Assembly: GCA_020635795.1 (NCBI GenBank) | Contig: JACJZD010000001.1 | Span: 567,001 to 631,000, forward strand | Length of the DNA stretch: 64,000 nucleotides | Source: Flavobacteriales bacterium | Lineage (GTDB): Bacteria; Bacteroidota; Bacteroidia; Flavobacteriales_E; Vicingaceae | Direction of reading: 5' to 3' | Shown: positions 25,523-34,802 of the stretch, in pieces | Numbering within the stretch: the stretch's first letter is position 1 | Layout: every line of letters begins with the position of its first letter | The notes under the pieces: model-generated | What the model was told of the DNA's origin: nothing | The model's input: only the letters and a program-made list of their open reading frames with translations | Databases searched by the model: none | Translations under genes and position numbers: made by a program

Positions 25523-25571
25523 AAATATTTATTGATTCGTCTAAATTTATCAATTAAATCAACAAATATTT
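25523..25571. repeat. AT-rich inverted repeat
   Basis: Arms AAATATTTATTGATT (25523-25537) and AATCAACAAATATTT (25557-25571) pair at 14 of 15 positions around a 19-base loop, followed by a T-rich tract. It could end the hutH-hydrolase transcript or act as an operator for the metalloprotease gene that starts 37 bases downstream. Confidence 0.6.
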
Positions 25572-25607
25572 ATTATTTTTCTTTTCGAATCATTAAAACA
25601 CACTATC

Positions 25608-28600
25608 ATGAAAAAAATTGCCGCTTTCTTTCTATCGTTAATGTTGCTTCTTACAATTTCTTATGGTCAAACATTATCTAAACAAAATGTTGTTGCCTAT
25701 AACAATCAAGAAGAATGTAAATCAGGTATTCTTTTGCAAGAATTGATGGCTAACGACCCAAGTTATGCTCAAAAAATAGCTAATTACAACAAACTTGTTC
25801 AACAAGGAAATCCTTTAAATAAAGGAACAGTTTACAATATCCCAGTTGTTGTACATGTAATACATTTAGGAGAGCCAGAAGGTACGGGTACAAATATTTC
25901 TGACGCACAAATTCACAGTGCAATAAATAATTTAAATCAGGCATTTAGAAACCAAGCACCTTACACTGGGGTAGATATGGAAATTAATTTTTGTTTAGCC
26001 TCAGTAGATCCTTCAGGGAATCCAACATCAGGTATTAATAGAGTGAATGGTTCAGGAACAAGTGATTATGCTACTCAAGGTATTACAAATGATGGTGGTA
26101 GTTCAATGAATGAAATAGCAGTTAAAGCATTGAGTAATTGGGGAAATACTAATTATTATCAATTTTGGATAGTTGCAGGTATAGATGGAAATATGGGAGG
26201 TGGAGGAACTCAAGGTTATGCTTATTTTATTCAAGATGCATCAAAAGATGGAGCGGTTATTTTGTACAATTCTTTTGGATATGATCCTACAGGTACCTTG
26301 TGTTATAATTTAAAATCATATACCAATCAAAATGTTACTACAACCCACGAGGTTGGGCATGCATTTGGTTTATACCATACTTTTGAGGGTGATGGATCTG
26401 GTAGTACTTGTCCAACTAATAACAACTGTAGTACTGATGGAGATAAAGTTTGTGATACGCCTCCACATAAAAGGAGCGCAAGTGATTGTGTTGTCGCAAC
26501 CAATACTTGTACTGGCGGTTCTTCTTCAGACCATATTCATAATTTTATGGATTATTCAAGTGATGATTGTCAAACTGAATTTACTGCAAACCAAGTAACT
26601 AGAGCAAGAGCATGGCTGTTATCGTCAAGAGCAAGTTTAACAACTTCTACAAAGTGTAACCCAGTTGCAGTTCCAGTGAGTAATTTTGAGGCAGTTTGCG
26701 GTTCACAAAGTGGTTGTGCAGGATCTTCAATTAATTTCTTTGATTTATCAGAAGGTAATCCAACTTCATGGAGTTGGTCATTTCCTGGAGGTAGTCCAAC
26801 AACATCTACTGACCAATATCCAACAGTTAATTATGCAACTCCAGGTACTTATGCAGTTACTCTTACTGCTACTAATGCTTTTGGAACGGGTAATGCTGAA
26901 ACAAAATCAGGGTTTATTACGATATATAGCTCTCCGACTGCAACTTGTCAAAATGTAAGTTCGAATCCATCTGGTAATTATGGTTATGCTATTTCAAATG
27001 TAACTTTTAATGAAATAAATAATACAACAAGTACAATTAGGAATGGTGAATACCAAGATTTTTCTTGTTCTAATACAACAGTTGTTGAAGCTAATCAGAC
27101 GTACAATTTGTCAGTAACAGCATATGCTGGTAATTCTGGACAAGGTTTTCAATACAGAGTTTATATAGATTATAACAATGATGGTGCGTATAGTAATGCT
27201 ACAGAATTAATTACGACACAAACAGTACCAGTAAATTCTAATGCTACACATAATCAGAATGTAACGATTCCAGGTACAGCAGTAACAGGTGCTTTGCTAA
27301 GATTAAGAGTTGTTGGTGATTATCAAACTGTTGCTTCAGGTTGTGAATCTCCATTAATAGTTGGTGATGTTGAAGATTATGGAGTTTATATAAATCCTGC
27401 AGGTTCAGCTCCAGTAGCAGATTTTAGCGGAACTCCAACTACATTATGTGCAGGATCTTCAGTAAGTTTTAGTGACTTAAGTACCAACACACCTACAAGT
27501 TGGAGTTGGACGTTTACAGGAGGAACACCATCATCATCTACATCTCAAAATCCTACAATTACCTATAACACTGCAGGTGTGTATCAAGTTGTATTAACAG
27601 CTACCAATGCCTCAGGTAGTGATGGAGAGACCAAAGTAGGTTACATTACGGTAAATGCGGCTCCTTCTATTTCATCACAACCATCGAATAGTGTAATTAC
27701 AGAAGGTAACAATACTAGTTTTAGTGTTATAGCATCTAATGCAACAGGTTATCAATGGCAAGTAAATACAGGTAGCGGATTTGGTAATATTAGCAATGGT
27801 GGTGTTTATAGTAATGCAACAACTGCTACTTTAAATATTACTGGTGCAACCCTTGCTATGAATGGCTATACGTATCGTTGTATAGCTTCTGGTAATTGTA
27901 CTCCAACTGCCACATCAAATTCTGCAACGCTAACTGTAAATCCTGCAGGTTCAGCTCCGGTAGCAAATTTCTCAACCAATGCTACAACTATTTGTGCAGG
28001 AGAGTCGATTAATTTTACGGATTTAAGTTCAAATACTCCAACTGCTTGGTTGTGGGATTTTGGTGATGGAGGAATGTCGACAAGTAAAAACACTACATAT
28101 ACGTATAATGTAGCAGGAACTTACACAGTTACATTAACAGCTTCTAATGCTTTTGGTAGTGATGACACGATAAGAACCAATTTAATTATAGTTAATGCGT
28201 TACCAACCATAAATACTTCAAGTACAAATGAAACTTGTGCTAAGAATGACGGTACAGCAACTGCTAGTGGAGGAGGCACCTATTCTTGGAATACACTACC
28301 TATTCAAAATAATGCTGTTGCTACAGGATTAGCAGAGGGAACTTATACTGTAACTGTTACAACAAATGGATGTTCAGCTCAGCAGAATGTAACAGTGAAT
28401 TCGGATAATTGTGTCCCTAATACAGAAGTTAAAGCTGAATTTTGTGGGATTACAGTTAGTAATTTAACTGATGTAATTAAAGCTTATTTTGTAAGTACAG
28501 CAAATGAATATCAGTTTAGAGCAACAGAACAAGGTGTTGGCACAGTATTAACATTTAACTATGGTAGAAACAATATTTCAATGGCGTGGTTTCCAGGGAT

Positions 28601-29588
28601 AAAATATAACACAACTTATTCTATAGATGTTAGAGTGAGAGTAGGTGCTAATTGGGGTTTGTTTAGTAACGCATGTAATATTACAACTCCAGCTATACCA
28701 TCACCTAATGTTACTTCAAATGTATGTAATACAACTCTAGTTAATTTAACGGATTTAATCTATGTTAAACCGATTAATAAAGCAACAAATTATGAGTATA
28801 AGTTAACTGAAAAAGGAACATCAAATGTATATTTTTGGAACAACACTATATGGAGAGTTGCTCTAAGTTGGTTTGGAAGTGCTATAAAATATAATACGGT
28901 TTATGAATTGGAATCAAGAGCATATGTAAATGGAGCTTGGAGTAATTTTAGTCCAATCTGTGAAGTAACTACTCCAGCAATTCCTATTATGAGTGTGACA
29001 TCTAGTCAATGTGGTGCAGTAGTTAATTCTCTGTCAGAATTAATCTACTTTACAAGCGTACAACAATCTTCAAACTATGAATATAAATTAACAGAACAAG
29101 GAACTGCGAACGTATATTATTGGAATAATACTATATATAGAGTGGCACTTGGTTGGTTTGGAAGCGTAATTCAACCTAGTACAGTTTATGAGTTACAAGC
29201 TAGAGCTTATGTGAATGGAGATTGGGGGTCATATAGTTCAATTTGTGAAGTAACAACTCCATCTTTCTCAAGATTATTTGAGTTATCTTCTTCTAGACTA
29301 TCAAATCAAGATGAAGGAGAGGTAATTAATAACCCAACAACATTAAGCATTTATCCAAATCCGAATAGTGGAGAGCAATTGAATGTGAATTTAGAATACT
29401 TATATCCAAATTCAACACTTACAATAACCGATATTTATGGAAAAGTAATTTTAACAAAACAGTTAAATACCGACCAATCAGAATACAAGGTAAATGTGAA
29501 GTTTGAAAATAAACTATCAGCAGGTTTTTACTTGGTAAGTATTTCTTCGGAAGGAAATACCATCACTGAAAAATTAATTGTAAGATAA
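25608..29588 (+). CDS. secreted M43-type zinc metalloprotease, multidomain T9SS cargo
   Basis: 1326-residue exoprotein. Order: signal peptide (1-21); propeptide-like region; metzincin catalytic domain with HEVGHAFGLYH (H247, E248, H251, H257) and a downstream Met-turn region (HNFMDYSSDDC), as in pappalysin-like M43 peptidases; PKD domain (about 355-445); GEVED-type domain (about 470-600, YIDYNNDGAY and VGDVEDYG); second PKD (about 598-685); Ig-like domain; third PKD; SprB-like repeat (about 862-934); three tandem 90-residue modules rich in Trp and Cys (about 940-1220); type A T9SS sorting domain (from about 1246, LSIYPNPNSG, ending EKLIVR). Probably extracellular and surface-attached, degrading proteins. 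It ends with a strong terminator. Confidence 0.93.
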   Translation: MKKIAAFFLSLMLLLTISYGQTLSKQNVVAYNNQEECKSGILLQELMANDPSYAQKIANYNKLVQQGNPLNKGTVYNIPVVVHVIHLGEPEGTGTNISDAQIHSAINNLNQAFRNQAPYTGVDMEINFCLASVDPSGNPTSGINRVNGSGTSDYATQGITNDGGSSMNEIAVKALSNWGNTNYYQFWIVAGIDGNMGGGGTQGYAYFIQDASKDGAVILYNSFGYDPTGTLCYNLKSYTNQNVTTTHEVGHAFGLYHTFEGDGSGSTCPTNNNCSTDGDKVCDTPPHKRSASDCVVATNTCTGGSSSDHIHNFMDYSSDDCQTEFTANQVTRARAWLLSSRASLTTSTKCNPVAVPVSNFEAVCGSQSGCAGSSINFFDLSEGNPTSWSWSFPGGSPTTSTDQYPTVNYATPGTYAVTLTATNAFGTGNAETKSGFITIYSSPTATCQNVSSNPSGNYGYAISNVTFNEINNTTSTIRNGEYQDFSCSNTTVVEANQTYNLSVTAYAGNSGQGFQYRVYIDYNNDGAYSNATELITTQTVPVNSNATHNQNVTIPGTAVTGALLRLRVVGDYQTVASGCESPLIVGDVEDYGVYINPAGSAPVADFSGTPTTLCAGSSVSFSDLSTNTPTSWSWTFTGGTPSSSTSQNPTITYNTAGVYQVVLTATNASGSDGETKVGYITVNAAPSISSQPSNSVITEGNNTSFSVIASNATGYQWQVNTGSGFGNISNGGVYSNATTATLNITGATLAMNGYTYRCIASGNCTPTATSNSATLTVNPAGSAPVANFSTNATTICAGESINFTDLSSNTPTAWLWDFGDGGMSTSKNTTYTYNVAGTYTVTLTASNAFGSDDTIRTNLIIVNALPTINTSSTNETCAKNDGTATASGGGTYSWNTLPIQNNAVATGLAEGTYTVTVTTNGCSAQQNVTVNSDNCVPNTEVKAEFCGITVSNLTDVIKAYFVSTANEYQFRATEQGVGTVLTFNYGRNNISMAWFPGIKYNTTYSIDVRVRVGANWGLFSNACNITTPAIPSPNVTSNVCNTTLVNLTDLIYVKPINKATNYEYKLTEKGTSNVYFWNNTIWRVALSWFGSAIKYNTVYELESRAYVNGAWSNFSPICEVTTPAIPIMSVTSSQCGAVVNSLSELIYFTSVQQSSNYEYKLTEQGTANVYYWNNTIYRVALGWFGSVIQPSTVYELQARAYVNGDWGSYSSICEVTTPSFSRLFELSSSRLSNQDEGEVINNPTTLSIYPNPNSGEQLNVNLEYLYPNSTLTITDIYGKVILTKQLNTDQSEYKVNVKFENKLSAGFYLVSISSEGNTITEKLIVR

Positions 29589-29606
29589 TAGAAAATAAGT
29601 TAATTC

Positions 29607-29634
29607 AAGCCCTCGCAATTGCGAGGGCTTTTTT
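29607..29634 (+). terminator. intrinsic terminator of the metalloprotease gene
   Basis: Perfect 24-base palindrome AAGCCCTCGCAA/TTGCGAGGGCTT (29607-29630) followed by a T-tract to 29634. It precedes, and therefore excludes, an upstream TTG start for the next gene. Confidence 0.94.
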
Positions 29635-29645
29635 ACTTTTATACC

Positions 29646-30059
29646 ATGAAGTATTTTTTAATCATAATTATTTTTATCACATCTTGCAGCAATATGAAAA
29701 ATGATGAAAAAGAAATTTTAGCTGTTATGGATATGCAAGAAAAGGCATGGAATAAAGGAAACATTGATGAATTTATGCAGGGTTATTGGAATTCAGATTC
29801 ATTAATGTTTATAGGGAAGAATGGAATCAAGTATGGTTGGAAAACAACTTTAGAGAATTATAAAACTTCTTATCCTGATAAAGCAGCAATGGGTAAGCTA
29901 ACGTTTAAAGTAGTAAAACTTGACGTAAATAACGATTCAGCTTATATGTTGGGAGAATGGAGTTTACAACGAGAATTAGATAATCCAGGAGGGTATTTTA
30001 CCTTGTATTGGAAAAAAATTGAAGGTAAATGGGTCATCACTATTGACCACACTAGTTAA
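29646..30059 (+). CDS. DUF4440/SnoaL-like lipoprotein
   Basis: 137-residue lipoprotein: hydrophobic leader with lipobox ITSC, then an NTF2/SnoaL-like fold of the DUF4440 type (EKEILAVMDMQEKAWNKGNI, FMQGYW, WKKIEGKWVITIDHTS). Such cone-shaped domains bind small ligands; the function is not known here. ATG 29646 is used because an alternative TTG at 29619 lies in the preceding terminator hairpin. Its stop overlaps the stop of the convergent DUF423 gene by 4 bases. Confidence 0.87.
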   Translation: MKYFLIIIIFITSCSNMKNDEKEILAVMDMQEKAWNKGNIDEFMQGYWNSDSLMFIGKNGIKYGWKTTLENYKTSYPDKAAMGKLTFKVVKLDVNNDSAYMLGEWSLQRELDNPGGYFTLYWKKIEGKWVITIDHTS

Positions 30060-30445
30060 TTTTTTTTGAACCCTTCTAGTATTAATAAAAACCATCCAAT
30101 TACCAATAATATACCTCCTATTGGAGTAATTGGTCCAGCAAATTTTAGGAATTCTATAGCCAATATATTTTTTAAGGTTAATAAATAGATAGAGCCTGAA
30201 AATAAAATAACCCCAAAAAACATTAGGTTTATTGTAGAAGAGATGTATTTAGAAGGTTCTTTTTTAATGTAAAAAGCTAAAGCTACCAATAGTATAGCAT
30301 GATACATTTGATATTTAACACCTATTTCAAAACTGGCAAGTTGGTCAGGTGTTAACATGTTTTTTAGAGCGTGAGCACCAAGTGCTCCCAAAATTACAGC
30401 AACACATCCAAGAGATGCTCCTTTTATTAAAATGGATCTGTTCAT
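30056..30445 (-). CDS. DUF423 (YgdD-like) inner-membrane protein
   Basis: 129 residues with four hydrophobic segments. The N-terminal GALGAHALK motif, GVKYQMYHAILLVALA and the terminal PIGGILLVIGWFLL are the pattern of DUF423 proteins. No function is established for the family. ATG 30445 (MNRSILIKG) is preferred over the longer in-frame start at 30457. The 3' end overlaps the lipoprotein gene tail-to-tail. Confidence 0.88.
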   Translation of the reverse strand: MNRSILIKGASLGCVAVILGALGAHALKNMLTPDQLASFEIGVKYQMYHAILLVALAFYIKKEPSKYISSTINLMFFGVILFSGSIYLLTLKNILAIEFLKFAGPITPIGGILLVIGWFLLILEGFKKN

Positions 30446-30546
30446 AGTTAATAACAATTAGTTTGTTAGTAAAATTCAGCATAATTGCTTTAAAAAAGGA
30501 CTATAATTAACGAATTTCGAACTTGATTGAAATAATCTAAATTACT

Positions 30547-31893
30547 ATGAAAAAAATCCTTGTTATCGGTGCTGGAAGATCTACTTCTTCATTAATTCAA
30601 TATTTACTTTTTAATGCTGAACAGGAGAATTGGTTTGTTACTATTGCCGACCAGTCAAAGGAATTGGCTGCAAGAGCAGCTAATAACCATGAAAAAGCAA
30701 AGGCGATAGCATTTGATGTAAACAACGATGAGGAGCGAAATAGATTAGTTGATGAAGCTGATTTAGTAATTTCAATGTTGCCTGCACACATGCACATTTC
30801 AGTAGCTAAAGATTGTGTTAAATATAAAAAGCACATGGTTACTGCTTCTTACGTAAGTAAAGAAATGAAAGCGTTGGATTCTGAAGCAAAAAATGCCAAT
30901 ATTATTATAATGAATGAGATTGGTGTTGACCCAGGTATCGACCACTTGTCAGCAATGCGTGTGATTGATAATATAAGAAACGAGGGAGGTAGATTAGAAG
31001 CATTTGAAACATTTACTGGTGGTTTAATTGCTCCTGAAAGCGATAACAATCCTTGGAATTATAAATTCACATGGAATCCTCGAAATGTGGTGTTGGCTGG
31101 ACAAGGAACTGTTAAGTTTATCCAAAATGGAAAATACAAGTTTATTCCTTACCATAAATTGTTTAGAAGGACTGAAATTATTGAAATTGAAGGGCACGGT
31201 AAGTTTGAAGGTTATGCTAACAGAGATTCATTACAATATAGAGAAGTGTATGGTTTAAAAGATATTCCAACCATGTATAGAGGAACATTACGTAAACCTG
31301 GTTTTTGTCGTGCATGGGATGCTTTTGTACAGTTAGGAGCAACCGACGATAGCTACATCATGGAAGGAACAGAAGAAATGACTCATAGAGATTTTATCAA
31401 CTCGTTTTTAGCCTATAATGTTACCGATTCGGTGGAGTTAAAATTTAAACACTACTTAAACATTCGTCAGGATGATGTTGATTTGTTTGAGAAATTTGTG
31501 TGGTTGGGTATTTTTGATGACACGAGAATTGGTTTGAAAGATTTAACTCCGGCTCAAATTTTACAACATATTTTAGAGAAAAAATTATCATTAGAGCCTA
31601 ATGATAAGGATATGATTGTGATGTGGCATCGTTTCTTATATGAAAAAGATGGAGCATACAAAGAAATTCATTCGTCGATGGTGGTTAAAGGAGACGACCA
31701 AATTTATACCGCTATGGCTAAAACAGTTGGTTTGCCTGTTGCTATTGCTACTAAAATGATTTTAAATGGAACCATAACTACGCCTGGTGTTCATATTCCA
31801 ATCGAAAAGGAAATTTATGAACCAATTTTAGATGAGTTGGAAAATTATGGCGTTCATTTTAGTGAGAAAGAGGTAAAACCTAGTTTTTATTAA
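30547..31893 (+). CDS. saccharopine dehydrogenase-family protein
   Basis: Cytosolic NAD(P)-dependent oxidoreductase of 448 residues. An N-terminal Rossmann motif KILVIGAGRSTSS (residues 3-15) and DLVISMLPAHMH are followed by NEIGVDPGIDH and a substrate domain with FTGGL and YRGTLRKPGFC, the pattern of LYS9-like saccharopine dehydrogenases. It may act in lysine or carboxynorspermidine-type metabolism; the substrate cannot be told from sequence. It starts a plus-strand group with mqnB 70 bases downstream. Confidence 0.88.
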   Translation: MKKILVIGAGRSTSSLIQYLLFNAEQENWFVTIADQSKELAARAANNHEKAKAIAFDVNNDEERNRLVDEADLVISMLPAHMHISVAKDCVKYKKHMVTASYVSKEMKALDSEAKNANIIIMNEIGVDPGIDHLSAMRVIDNIRNEGGRLEAFETFTGGLIAPESDNNPWNYKFTWNPRNVVLAGQGTVKFIQNGKYKFIPYHKLFRRTEIIEIEGHGKFEGYANRDSLQYREVYGLKDIPTMYRGTLRKPGFCRAWDAFVQLGATDDSYIMEGTEEMTHRDFINSFLAYNVTDSVELKFKHYLNIRQDDVDLFEKFVWLGIFDDTRIGLKDLTPAQILQHILEKKLSLEPNDKDMIVMWHRFLYEKDGAYKEIHSSMVVKGDDQIYTAMAKTVGLPVAIATKMILNGTITTPGVHIPIEKEIYEPILDELENYGVHFSEKEVKPSFY

Positions 31894-31914
31894 ATAAATT
31901 GCGGTGAGTGTTGA

Positions 31915-31953
31915 GTATGAGGAGTAAACTCATCACCACAACCCATCACTCAA
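31915..31953. repeat. imperfect inverted repeat before mqnB
   Basis: TGAGTG (31915-31920) and CACTCA (31947-31952) bracket an ATGAG/CTCAT pair. The right end CCCATCACTCAA (31942-31953) occurs again at 39303-39314. Confidence 0.5.
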
Positions 31954-31963
31954 ATCTAATGTC

Positions 31964-32644
31964 ATGAAAATTCTATTGGTATCAGCAACTTATCTCGAAA
32001 TAGAGCCTTTATTGACTCATTTTAAATTTATTGAACAGCCCAATCAAAAATTGAGAAAGTACACCTATAAAAATGCTCAGATTGATGTATTGATTCCTGG
32101 TGTTGGAATGACTTGTACAGCTTATTGGATGGGCAAATCATTAAACAATACCTTGTACGATTACGCCATAAATTTAGGCTTGGCAGGAACTTTTGATGAA
32201 ACCATTCAACTTGGAGAGGTGGTGAATGTAACAACTGATAGAATAGCAGAATTGGGAGCTGAAGATGGGGAAAAATTCTTATCGCTAATTGATATGGACT
32301 TGATTGAAGATGAAGATTTTTCGTTGTTAAATGGAGCTATGGTGAATTCCATTGCTATAGATACAAAAGCCATTCAATTATCAAAAAAAGTGTCGGCTAT
32401 TACCGTAAATACTACTCATGGAGAAGAGGGTTCTATCGAAAAAATAAAAGAATTGTTCAATCCGCAAATTGAAAGTATGGAAGGCGCAGCTTTTTTTTAC
32501 GCTACGTTGTTGGAGGGTATTCCTTGTTTGCAATTAAGAGCCATTTCCAACAGGGTGGAAAAAAGAAACAAAGCCAATTGGGACATTAAATTGGCAGTAA
32601 AAAACCTTACAGAAACGAGCTTAAAACTGCTCAATGAACTTTAA
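31964..32644 (+). CDS. mqnB: futalosine hydrolase
   Basis: Cytosolic nucleosidase that cleaves futalosine to dehypoxanthine futalosine and hypoxanthine in menaquinone biosynthesis. It has the phosphorylase/nucleosidase fold in 226 residues: ATYLEIEPLL, GVGMTCTAYWMG, INLGLAGTF, the catalytic segment ESMEGAAFFYAT and a final LRAISNRVEKRN. These match the futalosine hydrolase branch rather than MTA/SAH nucleosidase. The other Mqn genes are not adjacent, but a UbiA-like prenyltransferase lies at 17499. Confidence 0.9.
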   Translation: MKILLVSATYLEIEPLLTHFKFIEQPNQKLRKYTYKNAQIDVLIPGVGMTCTAYWMGKSLNNTLYDYAINLGLAGTFDETIQLGEVVNVTTDRIAELGAEDGEKFLSLIDMDLIEDEDFSLLNGAMVNSIAIDTKAIQLSKKVSAITVNTTHGEEGSIEKIKELFNPQIESMEGAAFFYATLLEGIPCLQLRAISNRVEKRNKANWDIKLAVKNLTETSLKLLNEL

Positions 32645-32666
32645 AGTTCATCATAAATAATTTGAT

Positions 32667-32674
32667 TAAGTTTG
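32667..32674 (+). promoter_or_regulatory. -7 box TAAGTTTG for the outer-membrane barrel gene
   Basis: Perfect TAnnTTTG match ending 15 bases before the ATG at 32690. The TTG at 32672 overlaps the box, which rules that codon out as a start. Confidence 0.5.
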
Positions 32675-32689
32675 TATCAAACAAACAAA

Positions 32690-33844
32690 ATGAAATTTTA
32701 CCCAATTATACTTGTTGCATTTATTTTGCTGATTTTCAGTAAACAAACTTATGCACAAGGGTGTAGCGATGCAGGTGTTTGTTCGGTAGGTTCGTTGGGT
32801 TTAGCTCAATTTAAGTACGAGAAATTACCGTTTGACAAAGTTAAATTAGAAGAAATAGTGGAAGAAGATGTTGAGGAATACACATCAGATTTTAAAGCAA
32901 AAAAAACAGCAAAAGATTCACTAGTTGTTAATACTCAAACAGAGCAAAAAGATACCATTGTACGAAATAAATTAGCACCTGAAACAACGGCTTTTAATCA
33001 TCCAGATTCATTAATTAGCAAAAATATTTTAATTTCTCAATCCATGTTTCAATCGCCTAAATATGTAATCATGTATTCCGAGTCGTATGGTTTGGGCGAC
33101 CAGTCAACAGCTATTGTAACAAGCCAACTTGAAGCAACGGTTACGGTATTACCGAAAAAATTATACGCACAAGTAAAGCTGCCTTATGTTTTTGCAAGTG
33201 GTAATTTGGGTAGTACTAATGGAGTAGGAGATTTAACCTTGAGTTTAAGCTACGTTGCATTTAATAAAAAGAAAACCAATTTGAGTTTTGTGGGTGGTGT
33301 AAAAATACCAACGGGTAATTCCGATTTATCTGACAACAAAAAGCCGTTACCTATGGTTTATCAACCCAGTTTAGGAACTACCGATGCTTTGTTTGGTTTT
33401 AATTACCGTTACAGCAAATGGGATTTTACCGTAGGTTACCAACACTCATTCAATGCCAACAAAAATGGCTATTTACACACCTTGGTTGCTGAAGACAAAA
33501 CGTATAATGGTTATTTTGAGTCGAAAAACATAAAGCGTGCTGATGATGGGGTATTTAGAATTAATCGCAGTTTTGCCATTAAAAAAGTAACTGCAAGTAC
33601 AGGTTTATTGTTTATTTACCATTTGGCTAACGATAAATACGATGATGCTTTTGGTAATAGAGTTACATCAAAAGGTTCTCAAGGATTAACCCTTAACTTA
33701 AACTTTTCGAGTATAGTACCTCTTTCTAAAAAAACAGATTTGGTATTGATTTTTGCTGCACCAGTAAAAACTCGAGATGCCCGACCTGATGGCTTAACCC
33801 GTGAGTTTGTTGTTTCTGCTGGGTTGAGGTTTAATGTTTTTTAG
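32690..33844 (+). CDS. outer-membrane beta-barrel protein, hypothetical transporter
   Basis: 384 residues with a signal peptide (MKFYPIILVAFILLIFSKQTYAQ) and a conserved GCSDAGVCSVGSLG start of the mature chain. A Lys/Glu-rich, probably flexible region follows to about residue 100, then amphipathic beta strands (ATVTVLPKKLYAQVKLPYVF, GVGDLTLSLSYVAF, LSFVGGVKIPTGNSDLSD) and a terminal strand ending GLRFNVF, typical of barrel closure. It resembles phenol-degradation/TonB-independent transporter barrels. Cargo unknown. It is convergent with the mutL operon, 7 bases apart. Confidence 0.75.
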   Translation: MKFYPIILVAFILLIFSKQTYAQGCSDAGVCSVGSLGLAQFKYEKLPFDKVKLEEIVEEDVEEYTSDFKAKKTAKDSLVVNTQTEQKDTIVRNKLAPETTAFNHPDSLISKNILISQSMFQSPKYVIMYSESYGLGDQSTAIVTSQLEATVTVLPKKLYAQVKLPYVFASGNLGSTNGVGDLTLSLSYVAFNKKKTNLSFVGGVKIPTGNSDLSDNKKPLPMVYQPSLGTTDALFGFNYRYSKWDFTVGYQHSFNANKNGYLHTLVAEDKTYNGYFESKNIKRADDGVFRINRSFAIKKVTASTGLLFIYHLANDKYDDAFGNRVTSKGSQGLTLNLNFSSIVPLSKKTDLVLIFAAPVKTRDARPDGLTREFVVSAGLRFNVF

Positions 33845-33851
33845 AAATTAC

Positions 33852-34058
33852 TTAATACCACAGTATATTATATATTACTACAAATAATAATATTGCAATT
33901 ATTCCAGAAACTATCCATATTCTACTCATGGGTATATGAGTTAAAAAAGATGGCTTTATATATCGTAATAACTTAATTGCTAATAAGGTAAATAAAAACC
34001 ATAGAACAAAAATAAAAACAAATAAAACTAGAAATGAAATTAAAACAAAACCATCCAT
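33852..34058 (-). CDS. small two-helix membrane protein
   Basis: 68 residues with two hydrophobic helices separated by a basic loop (LLRYIKPSFLTHIPMSRI). It is the last gene of the mutL-rhomboid operon, 6 bases after the rhomboid stop. No family recognised. Confidence 0.65.
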   Translation of the reverse strand: MDGFVLISFLVLFVFIFVLWFLFTLLAIKLLRYIKPSFLTHIPMSRIWIVSGIIAILLFVVIYNILWY

Positions 34059-34064
34059 TTCTTA

Positions 34065-34802
34065 TCAATAAAAATGATTAGAGTTTTTCTGCCAGTATTT
34101 TATCAAGAAAAAACCAAACAACATACCGCCTAAATGGGCAAAATGAGCTACATTATCACCAGCTCGGTCAGCCATTCCAGAGTACAATTCAATAGCACCG
34201 TAACCAATTACAAACCATTTGGCTTTAATTGGAATAGGAGGAAACAACAACATCAATTCGGTATTCGGGAACAACATACCAAAAGCCAATAAAACACCAA
34301 AAACACTACCCGAAGCTCCAACTGTGGTCACATTCATTAAAAGGTTAAACTTACCAGGAATAGGGTCGGTAAAGTTTTTTCCTTCTTGTAAAATTTGGTA
34401 ACCATTTTCGGTAATGTATGCTAATTCTTCTGGCGAAAGAGCATCGTACAAAGGCATTAAACGGATGTAGGCAACCAACAATTGAATTAGCCCAGCACCA
34501 ATACCCGTAATCATGTAATAAATTAAAAACCGTTTGCTTCCCCAAACACTCTCGAGTACTTTACCAAACATCCACACCGCAAACATGTTAAAGAACAAGT
34601 GTGTAATGGTAAAACTGTGCATAAACATATAAGTTACCAACTGGTGAGGGTAAAACGCCTCACTTTTCCAATAATGCAAACCAAAATAATCGGTTAAATC
34701 AATACCTTGTCCGCTTAGCATTAGCATGGCTAAATACATTAAAACATTAATGATAAGGAGGTTTTTTACAACCGGCGGAGTATCTCTAAACATGTTAAAC
34801 AT
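34065..34802 (-). CDS. rhomboid-family intramembrane serine protease
   Basis: 245-residue polytopic protease cleaving transmembrane substrates within the inner membrane. The catalytic serine sits in GASGSVFG and the histidine in HFAHLGGMLFGF; TM2 carries HLFFNMFAVWMFG with the oxyanion-stabilising HxxxN. A hydrophilic insertion of about 45 residues (from MPLYDALSPEEL to GKFNLLMNVTTV) precedes the active-site helix. Its ATG overlaps the mutL stop in a TAATG arrangement, so it is translationally coupled to mutL. Confidence 0.92.
   Translation of the reverse strand: MFNMFRDTPPVVKNLLIINVLMYLAMLMLSGQGIDLTDYFGLHYWKSEAFYPHQLVTYMFMHSFTITHLFFNMFAVWMFGKVLESVWGSKRFLIYYMITGIGAGLIQLLVAYIRLMPLYDALSPEELAYITENGYQILQEGKNFTDPIPGKFNLLMNVTTVGASGSVFGVLLAFGMLFPNTELMLLFPPIPIKAKWFVIGYGAIELYSGMADRAGDNVAHFAHLGGMLFGFFLIKYWQKNSNHFY

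Noticed and set aside
26332..26958. Leu-rich plus-strand frames inside the metalloprotease gene
   Set aside because: Out-of-frame translations of the catalytic and PKD regions; composition is an artefact of the AT-rich frame.
29619..29645. TTG start for the DUF4440 lipoprotein at 29619
   Set aside because: It lies within the metalloprotease terminator; ATG 29646 gives a proper lipoprotein leader.
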